From Pseudomonas sp. (GTDB taxonomy: Bacteria; Pseudomonadota; Gammaproteobacteria; Pseudomonadales; Pseudomonadaceae), in assembly GCA_030656145.1 (NCBI GenBank), contig JAUSOF010000013.1:1-37314 (forward strand): a stretch of DNA of 37,314 nucleotides, in the 5' to 3' direction. This document shows, piece after piece, positions 1-8,683 of the stretch. Every line of letters begins with the position of its first letter. The stretch's first letter is position 1. Made by a program: the position numbers and the translations under genes. Below the pieces are notes generated by a model. The model was not told where the DNA came from and ran no database searches. It saw only the letters and a list, made by a program, of their open reading frames with translations.

Positions 1-42
1 GGCGTGACAGGCCGGTATTCTAACCGACTGAACTACCGCTGC
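1..42 (-). tRNA. tRNA-Asp (GTC), partial
   Basis: On the minus strand bases 42 to 1 read as the 5' half of a tRNA: acceptor strand GCAGCGG, the D-arm beginning TAGTTCAGTCGG, and an anticodon arm with GTC in the context CCTGTCACG. This matches bacterial tRNA-Asp. The 3' half lies outside the window. It follows tRNA-Val by 20 bases, so the two are probably cut from one transcript. Confidence 0.93.
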
Positions 43-62
43 GCGTAACTTCAAAAGCGAGT

Positions 63-138
63 TGGTGGGTGATGACGGGATCGAACCGCCGACCCTCTGC
101 TTGTAAGGCAGATGCTCTCCCAGCTGAGCTAATCACCC
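63..138 (-). tRNA. tRNA-Val (TAC)
   Basis: A full 76-nt cloverleaf on the minus strand. Acceptor strands GGGTGAT and ATCACCC pair, the D-arm has AGCTCAGCTGGGAGAGC, the anticodon stem CTGCC/GGCAG encloses TTACAAG with anticodon TAC, and the T-arm has GGTTCGATCC. The 3' CCA is encoded (bases 65-63). Confidence 0.97.
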
Positions 139-284
139 TTCGCTTTGTGAGGCGCGCAATTTACGGGTGGGACGAACCTAAGTCAATACCCTGCTTAAAG
201 TTTTTCTCAAAAACGGGAAATATCACGCTAGCCACTCGAGGCTCGAGCAGCACGCAGACCCTGCTCTGGCACGGTCGCGCCGGA
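139..284. other. Gap between gspM and the tRNAs
   Basis: 146 bases holding the tRNA promoter. Bases 235-247 carry two CTCGAG sites one base apart, and there is a short AT-only inverted repeat GTTTTT/AAAAAC near 199-213. No convincing intrinsic terminator for the gspE-M operon and no gene was seen. Confidence 0.5.
158..186 (-). promoter_or_regulatory. Sigma-70 promoter for the tRNA-Val/tRNA-Asp transcript
   Basis: On the minus strand TTGACT (186-181) and TAAATT (163-158) are separated by exactly 17 bases, close to the sigma-70 consensus. The -10 is followed by a GC-rich stretch (GCGCGCC) before the predicted start near base 151. This is the discriminator type typical of stable-RNA promoters under stringent control. 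The mature tRNA-Val begins about 13 bases downstream of that start. Confidence 0.72.
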
Positions 285-809
285 TTACAACGCCACGCTC
301 AAGGTCAGCCTTGCCGCCACGCGATTGTCCGCAGCGCGATCCAGACCCGCCTCGACAATCCGCACGCCCTGCTGCTCTAGCCGCGTGAACCAGCGCAGCA
401 GCTGGACGAATGGCGCCGGCTGCAGGCTAACCTGCAGCGAACCGCCGCTGTCGCTGTCCAGCCGTTCTATGAGCAGACCCTGCTCGGCTGCACTGGCAGT
501 AACCAGGCCCTGCAAGCGCGCCGGATCCAGACTGACCTGCGGCTGACTCGCCAGGCTGCGCGCCAACGGCGCCTGCGCCTGCAGGTAGGCGTACAAAGCC
601 TGCTCCTGCGCAAAAGCGCTGCGGGCCGCCGTCACGCCCTGTCGCGCGGGTTGCCAGAGCAACACATACACCAGCGTCAGCAGCACAAACAGGGCCAGCA
701 ACCGCAGCGCCAGGCGCTCACGGGGCAGCAGAGCACGCCAGCGCTGCAGCGCAAGCGAACCTTGTAACTGTGCCGCGAATGGCTTCTTCGACTCGCTCAA
801 GCTGTTCAT
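285..809 (-). CDS. gspM: Type II secretion protein GspM (XcpZ)
   Basis: Inner-membrane platform protein that partners GspL in the type II secretion system. 174 residues, usual for the family. A short cytoplasmic N-terminus is followed by one membrane segment at about 32-53 (LALRLLALFVLLTLVYVLL) and a periplasmic domain of the ferredoxin-like type seen in GspM. The family is recognised by this architecture and by its place as the last gene of the gsp order. Its ATG overlaps the gspL stop by 4 bases, so translation is probably coupled. The tRNA genes follow on the same strand after about 150 bases. Confidence 0.9.
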   Translation of the reverse strand: MNSLSESKKPFAAQLQGSLALQRWRALLPRERLALRLLALFVLLTLVYVLLWQPARQGVTAARSAFAQEQALYAYLQAQAPLARSLASQPQVSLDPARLQGLVTASAAEQGLLIERLDSDSGGSLQVSLQPAPFVQLLRWFTRLEQQGVRIVEAGLDRAADNRVAARLTLSVAL

Positions 810-1942
810 CCTCCAATCACCAATCGGGCGCTGACCCCTGCTGCCTCACGGCTTGCCGACCCCAACTGCACCCTCACCCCCGCCGCTTGCAAGCGTTCGC
901 GCAAGCGTTCCAGTTCGGCGAAACCGCGCGCCTGAATCTGCATGGCCAGATCGCCGCGAATGTCGCTGAAATCCACTTGTTGCACCTGCACATGTTCGCC
1001 TTCGATCTCGATGGCCTGAGTCACTTGAGCGAGCATCCCGAGCAAGCGCCCCTGGCCACGGCTATCGCCCACGGCTAGATGCTGATCCAGTTGCGCACGC
1101 AGATCGACCAACTTGCGATCCTCGGGAAACAGATCCTGGTAGAGCACCACGCTGGCCTGCGCGTAGGTATCGGCCTGACGCTGCAGATGCCAGCCTTGGG
1201 CCAGATTGAAGCCCCACTGCAAGACCAGCCACAAACCGAGCAAGCCGAGCAAAGGCCGCCAGCCCCGCCACCGCCCAGCATTCTCTAGTGGCGCGAACTC
1301 CCCCTGAGCAAGATCATTGCTCGGCGCCTGCTGCGCTAACCAGCCATAGGCATCGGCAAGCTCCAGACACTCATCCAGCGGCGCCAGCCCGGCCTGCTGC
1401 GTAGAGCGATAGGCGATATGCGGATGCGGGCAAAGCTCCGCCAATGGCGGCCATGACTCGCCATTCAGCGCCATGCGCGCCACCCCTTCCCCGCCAAGCA
1501 GCCAGCGCGAACCCAGGTACAGCAACTGAGTACCCTGGCGTGGCAACAGATCGGCATCCACGGCAATCGCCCGTGGCGCTACCGGGCACAGCGCCAGCCA
1601 GCCCGCCAACCAACTGCGGCGCACGGCAAACACCCGGTGACGGCCGTCCGCGAGCCGCTCGCCCAGGGCCAGATGCAGTTGCTCGATGTCCTCGGCCAGC
1701 AGCTCCTCCACCGCGTACGGCAAAGCCTGACGCAGCCAGCGCGTTTTCTGTGTCGGCAAGCGCACGGAGCAGGCCGTTACCGCCTCGACCGGCAGAACCA
1801 GGGTCCAGGCCTCGGTCAAACCGGCCAGCGCCTCGGCAAACGGCAGACACTGGCTGTCGTCGCCATGGACGCGCTGCACCGGCAACTCCGCCCGGGCGCC
1901 GACAGCGGCTGCAGGCGGCAGAAACACACACAACTGATTCAT
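806..1942 (-). CDS. gspL: Type II secretion protein GspL (XcpY)
   Basis: Bitopic inner-membrane protein that links the cytoplasmic ATPase GspE to the periplasmic platform. 378 residues, matching the family. The first ~220 residues form the cytoplasmic actin-like domain that binds GspE. A membrane segment follows at about 232-250 (LLGLLGLWLVLQWGFNLAQ), then a periplasmic domain with a helical run and a C-terminal ferredoxin-like fold. The start ATG overlaps the gspK stop by 4 bases and the end overlaps gspM by 4 bases. Identification rests on this architecture and on position in the operon. Confidence 0.92.
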   Translation of the reverse strand: MNQLCVFLPPAAAVGARAELPVQRVHGDDSQCLPFAEALAGLTEAWTLVLPVEAVTACSVRLPTQKTRWLRQALPYAVEELLAEDIEQLHLALGERLADGRHRVFAVRRSWLAGWLALCPVAPRAIAVDADLLPRQGTQLLYLGSRWLLGGEGVARMALNGESWPPLAELCPHPHIAYRSTQQAGLAPLDECLELADAYGWLAQQAPSNDLAQGEFAPLENAGRWRGWRPLLGLLGLWLVLQWGFNLAQGWHLQRQADTYAQASVVLYQDLFPEDRKLVDLRAQLDQHLAVGDSRGQGRLLGMLAQVTQAIEIEGEHVQVQQVDFSDIRGDLAMQIQARGFAELERLRERLQAAGVRVQLGSASREAAGVSARLVIGG

Positions 1943-2904
1943 CGCTCGACTTCCTCGACAGGTGCAGGCGGCACCCCGCTCTGCCCTAGATCACGGGATA
2001 GGACGTACAGCTTGCCATCGCTGGCGCGCTGCAAGGTACTGCGTAAAACCTGACGGCGCTCACCCACGCTGACCTCACTGATCACCTGAAAATACTGGCT
2101 GCCGACGGCCAAGCCCTGACCCTGCACACTCAACCCCGGCAATTGGCCAAGGAAACTTGGCACATCGGGGTAACCCTGATCAGCGCGTCGGGCAACCAGC
2201 GCCTCGGCTGTACTCAGCGGCAGCCCCTCAGCCAGACTCGCTAGCACCCGGGCACTGGCGGTATTGACGTTCAAGGTCGCATCCGCCGGCATGCTAGTGA
2301 CAAAAGGCAGCAGGCGCTGGTAGTCGGTCTCGCTCATTTCCAGCAACAGGCGCAGTTCGGACACATCGGCCAGCGCCCGGTTGGCGGCGCGATAAGCCGG
2401 CTGTGCCAACACGTATTGATTATCTTCGGCGCCATAGCCGCCGCTCGGCTCCTGATCGGCGTCCAGCCAATCGAGCAGACGCTCGGCATAGGGTGCCTCG
2501 ATTTGCAGGCCGAGCAGCAGACGACGAAACTGCCCCAGCGCCGCCTCATTGGCCTGCCCCTGACGCACCAGGCTATTGAGGTTGAAACGGCCCGTAGGAT
2601 CGAGGATGCGCACGCGCAACTCACCGCCTTCATCCAGAGTGAAGGGTGCCAGCGGCTGCGCCCAAGCCTCACCCAGATGATCCACAGGCGCACGCGGGTC
2701 GCCTTGCTGCAGATCACGCCGCAACACCGCCTTGGCCAGGGTTTCGCCACCCAGTGCGTAATGCCAGGCCTGACGCACATGCAACTGGTTGGCGCTGCTG
2801 CGAATCGACAATTGCTGACGCGCGATAATCCCGGCACTCACCACAGTCGCCACCGCCACCACCAGCATCACGGTGATCAGCGCCACCCCGCGCTGCGCCT
2901 TCAT
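1939..2904 (-). CDS. gspK: Type II secretion minor pseudopilin GspK (XcpX)
   Basis: Largest minor pseudopilin, thought to cap the pseudopilus tip with GspI and GspJ. 321 residues. The prepilin peptidase site is MKAQRG before VALITVMLV, cleaving after Gly6. As in other GspK proteins the usual Glu+5 is missing (Thr here). The large globular domain after the first helix, including the family-typical segment FNLNSLV at about residues 107-113, separates GspK from the other pseudopilins. It overlaps gspJ and gspL by 4 bases each. Confidence 0.94.
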   Translation of the reverse strand: MKAQRGVALITVMLVVAVATVVSAGIIARQQLSIRSSANQLHVRQAWHYALGGETLAKAVLRRDLQQGDPRAPVDHLGEAWAQPLAPFTLDEGGELRVRILDPTGRFNLNSLVRQGQANEAALGQFRRLLLGLQIEAPYAERLLDWLDADQEPSGGYGAEDNQYVLAQPAYRAANRALADVSELRLLLEMSETDYQRLLPFVTSMPADATLNVNTASARVLASLAEGLPLSTAEALVARRADQGYPDVPSFLGQLPGLSVQGQGLAVGSQYFQVISEVSVGERRQVLRSTLQRASDGKLYVLSRDLGQSGVPPAPVEEVER

Positions 2905-3572
2905 GGTTCGAGCACCTCGTCAAATTCTCCCGGCGCATCCGCCGGCTGCGCCACGCCTGCGGGCCGCACGTCGGGCAAACGCAGCAACCGACGCAACTCG
3001 CCATAGCGGCGATGCTCCAGCACCAGCTCGACTGCCTGCGGCAACGCAGTCAACTGTGCTTCGCCACTGACTCCGGCTGGCGGCCAACTGTCTAGCCAGC
3101 TACCGTCGCCATCCAGGTAACGCACGCGCATGCCTGTCACCCCATCCAGCGCCTGCTGCACCTGAGGCTGGCTGTCCTGGGCCTGATCGAGCACATTCCA
3201 GTAGTGGCGTTGCCACTGCTCGCCGCTCAGTTGCCAGCGCACCCGTTGCACTTCGGCACGTGCCAGGCCAAGCGGATTGCGCCAGCCGGCACGGCTCAGC
3301 TCCACTGCGGCGGCATCACCTTCCTCGCCCAGCAGGGCCGGCCGCGGCTCTCCGAACGGGTCGCGCACCGGGCGTACACTCACCTGTAACAGGTCACGCT
3401 CAAAAGCGGCAACGGCGCGCACCAGTTCACGTAGCTGCACCTCATGGCTACGGGTGACGCTATCGGTGCGCAGCACGCTGGTGAGCATGCGGTAGGTCGC
3501 CAGCCCGAGCAGGGCAAAAATCGCGATGGCGATCAGCAGCTCGAGCAGGGTGAAGCCACCCGTGCGCCTCAT
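2901..3572 (-). CDS. gspJ: Type II secretion minor pseudopilin GspJ (XcpW)
   Basis: Minor pseudopilin of the tip complex. 223 residues. The N-terminal methylation motif is MRRTGG before FTLLELLIAI, with cleavage after Gly6 and Glu+5 present, followed by a hydrophobic helix. The C-terminal globular region and length fit GspJ. ATGA overlaps join it to gspI upstream and gspK downstream, so the six pseudopilin genes form one tightly packed unit. Confidence 0.93.
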   Translation of the reverse strand: MRRTGGFTLLELLIAIAIFALLGLATYRMLTSVLRTDSVTRSHEVQLRELVRAVAAFERDLLQVSVRPVRDPFGEPRPALLGEEGDAAAVELSRAGWRNPLGLARAEVQRVRWQLSGEQWQRHYWNVLDQAQDSQPQVQQALDGVTGMRVRYLDGDGSWLDSWPPAGVSGEAQLTALPQAVELVLEHRRYGELRRLLRLPDVRPAGVAQPADAPGEFDEVLEP

Positions 3573-3958
3573 CGAGAGTCACCGAGAAAGCCGCTGAGGC
3601 TGACTACTGAGCGCTCACGCAAATCGCCATCAGGCCCGCGTGCCGGGCGCGGTGCCACCCACAGGGTGACCCGGCGCATGCTCGGCTCGCTGGTCGACTG
3701 GATTTCACTCTGCCATTGCCAGCGCCGCCCAGCGAACTCCAGTTCGCCCTGATCGCGCCCGGCACTGGCCGGCGTCTCGGCCAGCTGCAACTCGCTCAAG
3801 CGGTTGTCGGCGATCCACATCGCCAAGGTTTTCTCTTCCAGCCGTGCAGCGGTTTGCAGGCTGCGCGCGCTGGCGGTCAATACGCTGGCGGCGACCAGCG
3901 CGAAGATGGCCAGGGCCACCAGCACTTCGAGCAGGGTGAAACCTCGGCAATGCTTCAT
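3569..3958 (-). CDS. gspI: Type II secretion minor pseudopilin GspI (XcpV)
   Basis: Smallest pseudopilin, 129 residues, known in the family to nucleate the GspI-J-K tip. Leader MKHCRG is cut before FTLLEVLVALAIFA, with Glu+5 present. The later motif LAMWIADNRLSELQL at about 41-55 is characteristic of GspI. It overlaps gspH and gspJ by 4 bases each. Confidence 0.94.
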   Translation of the reverse strand: MKHCRGFTLLEVLVALAIFALVAASVLTASARSLQTAARLEEKTLAMWIADNRLSELQLAETPASAGRDQGELEFAGRRWQWQSEIQSTSEPSMRRVTLWVAPRPARGPDGDLRERSVVSLSGFLGDSR

Positions 3959-4506
3959 CGCGAGCGCCCCGACGGACTATCGACCTCGACCCGGGGCAAC
4001 CGGAAGCCGTCGCTGGACAGTTGCAAGTGCAAACCCTCCTTGCGCCGCTCGCGCAGGTGCAGGCGAAAGGGGCTGAGTTCGCCACTGGAGAGCATCAACA
4101 ACTGCGGGGTGTCTGCAGCGCGCCGCCGCTCGGCTGCCGCCTGCGGCAATTGCAGCGTCTCACCGTCCAGCTCGACACTCAACTCGGCCCAGGCCGGCAA
4201 GCGATACGGTTCGTCATCCAGAGCCTGCCAGCGCGCGGCGCTGGGCAGGTACTGCAACACCTGATAGCCCTCTGCGTTCAGCCACAAACCGTACTCGCGA
4301 TTATCCAGCACCGCCTCCTCGGCCAGCACGCCGATCAATCCAGCCAGCCGCTCGGCTTCGTTACGCAACTCGCGGGCCGGACCGGCAATACCGGTACTGA
4401 GTACGGCAAGACCGATCAGGCTACCGAGAATCACGATAACCACCAGCAGCTCGATCAGGGTAAACCCCCGGACCGGACCGGACACGTTACTGCGGCGAGC
4501 ACGCAC
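3955..4506 (-). CDS. gspH: Type II secretion minor pseudopilin GspH (XcpU)
   Basis: Minor pseudopilin joining the tip complex to the major pseudopilus. 183 residues from a GTG at 4506. The methylation motif is GPVRG before FTLIELLVVIVILG. A second in-frame GTG at codon 8 would give a 7-residue leader, more usual than 14. Neither start has a strong ribosome binding site, so the true start is uncertain. Beyond the helix the protein resembles the GspH globular domain. It lies 17 bases after gspG and overlaps gspI by 4 bases. Confidence 0.88.
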   Translation of the reverse strand: MRARRSNVSGPVRGFTLIELLVVIVILGSLIGLAVLSTGIAGPARELRNEAERLAGLIGVLAEEAVLDNREYGLWLNAEGYQVLQYLPSAARWQALDDEPYRLPAWAELSVELDGETLQLPQAAAERRRAADTPQLLMLSSGELSPFRLHLRERRKEGLHLQLSSDGFRLPRVEVDSPSGRSR

Positions 4507-4523
4507 GGCTCAGCCAAGCCTCA

Positions 4524-5015
4524 TCAGAGGTCCCAGCTACCGATATCGGCATCCAGATCACTGCCGCCCGGCTTGCCATCGGCACCCAGCGAATAGAGGT
4601 CGAAGGCGCCCCTGGTGCCGGGCGCCAGGTATTGATAGACAGTGCCCCAGGGGTCGATGGGCAAGCGCTTGAGGTACCCCTCGCGATTCCAGTTCTTCGC
4701 TGGCGGGTTGCCGGAGGGTTTCGCCACCAGCGCCTCCAAACCCTGTTGAGTGCCCGGGTAGGCGTGATTGTCCAGCTTGTACATGTCCAGGGCAGCGGAG
4801 ATGGCCTTGATGTCGCCTTTGGCGACTGTCACCTTGGCCTGATCCGGACGGCCCATGATCTGCGGCACCACCAGGGCCGCGAGAATGCCAAGGATCACCA
4901 CCACCACCATGATTTCGATCAGGGTGAAACCAGCCTGACGCCGGGCAGACCGCCGCCTAGCGGCCTGCGTTGTTTTGATGGTTTCACCTGCGTGTTGCAA
5001 CGACCTGCTATTCAC
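4524..5015 (-). CDS. gspG: Type II secretion major pseudopilin GspG (XcpT)
   Basis: Main subunit of the pseudopilus, 163 residues as read. The motif FTLIEIMVVVVILGILAALV and the C-terminal segment with GADGKPGGSDLDADIGSWDL, which supplies the calcium-binding loop in this family, identify it firmly. The start is odd. The only starts upstream of the cleavage site are GTG at 5015 and a TTG six codons in, giving a leader of 29 (or 24) residues before Gly-Phe, whereas relatives have about 6 to 10. It sits 4 bases after gspF. Confidence 0.95.
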   Translation of the reverse strand: MNSRSLQHAGETIKTTQAARRRSARRQAGFTLIEIMVVVVILGILAALVVPQIMGRPDQAKVTVAKGDIKAISAALDMYKLDNHAYPGTQQGLEALVAKPSGNPPAKNWNREGYLKRLPIDPWGTVYQYLAPGTRGAFDLYSLGADGKPGGSDLDADIGSWDL

Positions 5016-5019
5016 CTGC

Positions 5020-6237
5020 TTACCCCACCAATTGATTGAGCGACAAAATCGGCAGCAGGATGGCCAGCACTATGACCAGCACCACCGCGCCCATAAACAC
5101 CAACATGAACGGTTCGAACAGCCCGACCAGTAACGCCACCTGGGCGCCCAGGTCGTTTTCCTGATTGCGCGCCGTGCGTGCGAGCATCTGATCCAGCTCG
5201 CCGGAACGCTCGCCGCTGGCAATCATGTGCAGCATCATCGGCGGGAATTGCCCACTGGCCTCCAGCGCGCGGGTCAGGCTACTGCCTTCACGGACTTTCT
5301 GCGCAGCGACCACCACCTGTGCCCGGATCACTCGATTGACGATTACCTCGGCGCCAATGGCCAAGGCTTCCACCAGAGGCACGCCACTGCGGGTGAGAAT
5401 CGCCAGGGTCGAGGCGAAACGCGCGCAATCGGTGGCACGAATAAGGCCGCCGCACAGCGGCACGCGCAGCAGCAGGCCGTGCCAGCGCAGTTTCACCGCC
5501 TCATCGTGCAGCGCCCAGCGCAGGGCGAAAAACCCCAACAGCAGCAAAATGACCGCCAGCCAGCCCCAGCCCTTGACCCATTCACTCGCCACGATCAGCC
5601 CGCGGGTTAGCGCCGGCAGGGTTTGCCCGGAATCGACGAACACCCGCACGATATCCGGCACCACGTAACCAAGCAGAAAACCGACGATCAGCAGCGAGGC
5701 GCACATCAGAATCAGCGGATAGAGCAGTGCCAACTGGATCTTCTGCCGCGATTGCTGGCGCTGCTCGGTGTAATCGGCCAGTTGCTCCAGCACCGGCCCC
5801 AGGTGCCCGGCGTGCTCACCCGCCGCCACGGTAGCGCGGTACAACTCGGGAAAGGCCGCAGGAAACTCTTTCAGGCTACTGGCCAAGCCATGGCCCTCCA
5901 GCACACGCGCCCGCACCGCCAGCAGCATGCTCTGGATACGCGGCACGCGGGCCTGGGCCGCCGCCGCACGCAACGCCTCCTCGATTGGCAGCGCGGCCTG
6001 GATCAGGGTTGCCAACTGACGGGTAAGCAAGGCCAGGTCGCGCGCCGACAGCCCGCGCACCAGACTGAAGTGCCCCCCGCCAGGAGCCTGTTCGCGGGTG
6101 CGGGTCGCCTGCACATCCAGCGGCGACAGTTGCCGCTCGCGCAGAATCTGCCGCACCTGACGCGCACTGTCGGCCTCCAGCACACCTTTATGCTGGCGAC
6201 CTTTGTCATCGAGGGCGTGGTATTCGAATGCGGCCAT
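5020..6237 (-). CDS. gspF: Type II secretion inner-membrane platform protein GspF (XcpS)
   Basis: Polytopic platform protein on which the pseudopilus is assembled; contacts GspE and GspL. 405 residues, the family length. Two T2SF cytoplasmic domains (about 70-190 and 270-395) are arranged around three membrane segments, near 170-192 (LLYPLILMCASLLIVGFLLG), 222-240 (LAVILLLLGFFAL) and 375-398. The start ATG overlaps the gspE stop by one base (TAATG). Confidence 0.95.
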   Translation of the reverse strand: MAAFEYHALDDKGRQHKGVLEADSARQVRQILRERQLSPLDVQATRTREQAPGGGHFSLVRGLSARDLALLTRQLATLIQAALPIEEALRAAAAQARVPRIQSMLLAVRARVLEGHGLASSLKEFPAAFPELYRATVAAGEHAGHLGPVLEQLADYTEQRQQSRQKIQLALLYPLILMCASLLIVGFLLGYVVPDIVRVFVDSGQTLPALTRGLIVASEWVKGWGWLAVILLLLGFFALRWALHDEAVKLRWHGLLLRVPLCGGLIRATDCARFASTLAILTRSGVPLVEALAIGAEVIVNRVIRAQVVVAAQKVREGSSLTRALEASGQFPPMMLHMIASGERSGELDQMLARTARNQENDLGAQVALLVGLFEPFMLVFMGAVVLVIVLAILLPILSLNQLVG

Positions 6238-7724
6238 TATTCTTCCTGGGTTACACGCAGCACTTCTTCCAGGCTGGTCAACCCTTCCAGCACTTTGCGC
6301 CGGCCGTCCTCGCGGATGCTTGGGCCAAGGCTACGGGCATGGCGGATCATCTCTTGCTCCCCAGCAGCGCTATGGATCAGGGTGCGCAAGTGATCGTCGA
6401 ACACCACCAATTCGTATATCCCGGTACGCCCACGGTAGCCCTGCTGATGACACTCGTCGCAGCCACGCGGGCGATACAGGGTCGGCGCCTGCTCGGCAGC
6501 CACGCCAAGCAGCGCACACTCGGCAGCATCGGCCTGAAAGGCCTCCTTGCAGTGCGGACAGAGCACCCTGACCAGGCGCTGGGCCAGCACGCCAAGCAGG
6601 GAGGACGACAACAGAAACGGCTCGATACCCATGTCCACCAGGCGGGTTATGGCGCCTATCGCGCTATTGGTGTGCAGGGTGGAGAGCACCAGATGGCCGG
6701 TCAATGACGCCTGCACGGCGACTTCGGCGGTTTCCTTGTCACGGATCTCGCCGACCATCACCACATCCGGGTCCTGGCGCAGAATCGCTCGCAGCCCGCG
6801 AGCGAAGGTCATATCGACCTTGGTGTTGACCTGGGTCTGGCCAATGCCTTCGAGGTGGTACTCGATCGGGTCTTCGACTGTGAGGATATTGCGCGTGCGG
6901 TCATTCAGGCTGACCAGGCTGGCGTACAGCGTAGTGGTCTTGCCCGAACCGGTTGGGCCAGTGACCAACAGGATGCCGTGGGGCTTGCGCACCGTCGCCT
7001 CCATCGCCTGGCAATCGCGGGCACTCATGCCCAGGCGCTGCAAATCGAGGCGCCCGGCCTGCTTGTCGAGCAGGCGCAGCACCACCCGCTCGCCATTGGC
7101 CGAAGGCAGCGTCGAGACGCGGATATCCACCTCACGGCCGCCGACCTTGAGGGAAATACGACCATCTTGCGGAATACGCTTCTCGGCAATGTCCAGACGC
7201 GCCATGACCTTGACCCGCGACACCAGCAGCGCCGCCAACTCGCGCTTGGGCTCGAGCACCTCGCGCAGGATGCCATCCACCCGAAAACGCACGACCAGCC
7301 GTTTCTCGAAGGTTTCCAGGTGGATATCCGAAGCGTCTTCCTTGATCGCTTCGCCAAGGATGGCGTTGATCAGGCGGATAATCGGCGCGTCATCTTCCTG
7401 CTCCAGCAGGTCTTCGGTTTCTGGCACCTGCTCTGCCAACGCCGCCAGATCGAGGCTACCGCCAAGACCTTCAGCCAGCTGCATGGCCCCTGATTCGTGC
7501 TGATATGCCTTGGCCAGCGCCTGCTCGAACGCTTCGCCAGTCAAGGCCCGCAATGGCAATCGACGCCCGGCAAAGCGCTGGGCCTCGGCCAGCGCCACCA
7601 ACTCCACAACGGCACGATGGGCCAGGCAAGGCGGATCAACCTCCATCAGCAAGACCACACCGTGTCGTCTGGCGAAGCTGAACGGCAAACGACGCAAGGG
7701 TACTTCGGTGGACAGTGCATTCAT
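6237..7724 (-). CDS. gspE: Type II secretion ATPase GspE (XcpR)
   Basis: Cytoplasmic hexameric ATPase powering pseudopilus assembly. From ATG at 7724 it has 495 residues. The reading frame is open further upstream to 7943, but those codons encode nothing like the family, and AAGG lies ten bases before 7724. Walker [10 protein letters not shown] starts at residue 256, the Walker B-type segment VVMVGEIRD is near 318-326, and the His box [12 protein letters not shown] follows. The tetracysteine zinc site of GspE is intact: C389PHC392 and C422DEC425. First gene of the minus-strand operon, divergent from gspC. Confidence 0.95.
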   Translation of the reverse strand: MNALSTEVPLRRLPFSFARRHGVVLLMEVDPPCLAHRAVVELVALAEAQRFAGRRLPLRALTGEAFEQALAKAYQHESGAMQLAEGLGGSLDLAALAEQVPETEDLLEQEDDAPIIRLINAILGEAIKEDASDIHLETFEKRLVVRFRVDGILREVLEPKRELAALLVSRVKVMARLDIAEKRIPQDGRISLKVGGREVDIRVSTLPSANGERVVLRLLDKQAGRLDLQRLGMSARDCQAMEATVRKPHGILLVTGPTGSGKTTTLYASLVSLNDRTRNILTVEDPIEYHLEGIGQTQVNTKVDMTFARGLRAILRQDPDVVMVGEIRDKETAEVAVQASLTGHLVLSTLHTNSAIGAITRLVDMGIEPFLLSSSLLGVLAQRLVRVLCPHCKEAFQADAAECALLGVAAEQAPTLYRPRGCDECHQQGYRGRTGIYELVVFDDHLRTLIHSAAGEQEMIRHARSLGPSIREDGRRKVLEGLTSLEEVLRVTQEE

Positions 7725-8037
7725 CCTGGATAAGCCTTGAAACGAAAGCCTGGTTGGCGTATCACGACTAATCCTGACCGTTATACGCCAGCGCCTTGCG
7801 CCGTTTAATAATATGAATTCTCCACTCTGGAGCGGAAACCTTGAAAGGTGGCGAAAAAGCGCCCACCGACTGCAACTGCCCCCCGACAGCATTCGATACC
7901 TTCTCAACCACTGAGCCATGTTTAGCACATCGCAGAGCCACACACACCACCCTGACGGGTGGCTGTAAGTCGCTCATTTACCGTCTATTATCGGCGTTTA
8001 ACCGCGCCTCATAACCATAAATCCCGGGGAGACACCT
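7725..8037. promoter_or_regulatory. Divergent control region between gspE and gspC
   Basis: 313 bases without a convincing gene. On the plus strand TATTAT (7986-7991), 17 bases after CTGTAA (7963-7968), is a weak promoter candidate for gspC. On the minus strand TATAAC (7795-7790) could be the gspE -10. Two inverted repeats stand out: TGGCGTAT/ATACGCCA (7755-7762 and 7793-7800), whose right arm overlaps that gspE -10, and CCACCC-tgac-GGGTGG (7947-7962), which abuts the gspC -35. P. aeruginosa xcp genes are quorum-regulated, but I see no good lux-box here. Confidence 0.45.
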
Positions 8038-8679
8038 TTGCCTTTTATGGCTACTCGGCGCTGGCTGCAGCTGCACACCACCGCTCTAGTCAGCACTGTC
8101 GTGGTTCTGCTCATGAGCGCCAGCCTGGCTTGGCAAACCACCGATTGGCTAAGCCTGCTGCGAACCCAAACGGTGCAAGACACGTCGACCAGCGCTAGCC
8201 TGTCATCGTCCACTGCCACTCAAGGTCCGGAGCAGCTATTCGGCAGCAGTCGAAGCAATGATGCAGCACCACCTGCAACCACCATGCGCCTGACACTGCT
8301 CGGCAGCTTCGTACATACCGACCCCAAACGTTCCAGCGCAATCATTCGCCTGGATAGCAACCCGGCACAGCGCTACAACATCGACAGTGAGGTCGTTGGC
8401 GGCGTAAGCCTGCATGCGGTCTACGCCGACCGCGTAGAGTTGCGGCGTAATGGCCGCCTGGAAAGCCTGGCGTTTCCACGCAATCGCCCCAACGATCAGA
8501 GCATGCCTTACACGCCAGACGAATCGGCGAATGACCCGCGCGATCAACTGGAGCAACTGGAAGCCGACAACCTCACACAGTTGCGTGAACGCATGGACGC
8601 CCTGCGTCAGCAGATGGAGATGTCCGGCACCTTGCCAGCGGACGCTGAACCCACCGACCCGCCTACGGAAAGCAACTGA
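8038..8679 (+). CDS. gspC: Type II secretion protein GspC (XcpP)
   Basis: Inner-membrane protein that bridges the platform to the secretin GspD. 213 residues from a TTG at 8038, chosen because GGGGAG (8026-8031) lies 6 bases before it; the ATG at 8047 would be 15 bases away. Membrane segment at about 16-35, linker, then the HR domain near 80-145 (MRLTLLGSFVHTDP...). The C-terminus (about 165-195) is a heptad-like coiled coil rather than a PDZ domain, as known for Xcp-type GspC. gspD follows after 4 bases. Confidence 0.9.
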   Translation: MPFMATRRWLQLHTTALVSTVVVLLMSASLAWQTTDWLSLLRTQTVQDTSTSASLSSSTATQGPEQLFGSSRSNDAAPPATTMRLTLLGSFVHTDPKRSSAIIRLDSNPAQRYNIDSEVVGGVSLHAVYADRVELRRNGRLESLAFPRNRPNDQSMPYTPDESANDPRDQLEQLEADNLTQLRERMDALRQQMEMSGTLPADAEPTDPPTESN

Positions 8680-8683
8680 ACCG

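Noticed and set aside
7820..7832. CTCCA-ctc-TGGAG hairpin in the gspE/gspC spacer
   Set aside because: Only five base pairs; expected by chance in 300 bases.
7725..7943. 73-codon upstream extension of GspE
   Set aside because: The extra sequence is unlike any GspE N-terminus and would occupy the divergent promoter region.
8450..8683. Upstream extension of GspD in its open frame
   Set aside because: It runs through gspC in another frame; the signal peptide begins at 8684.
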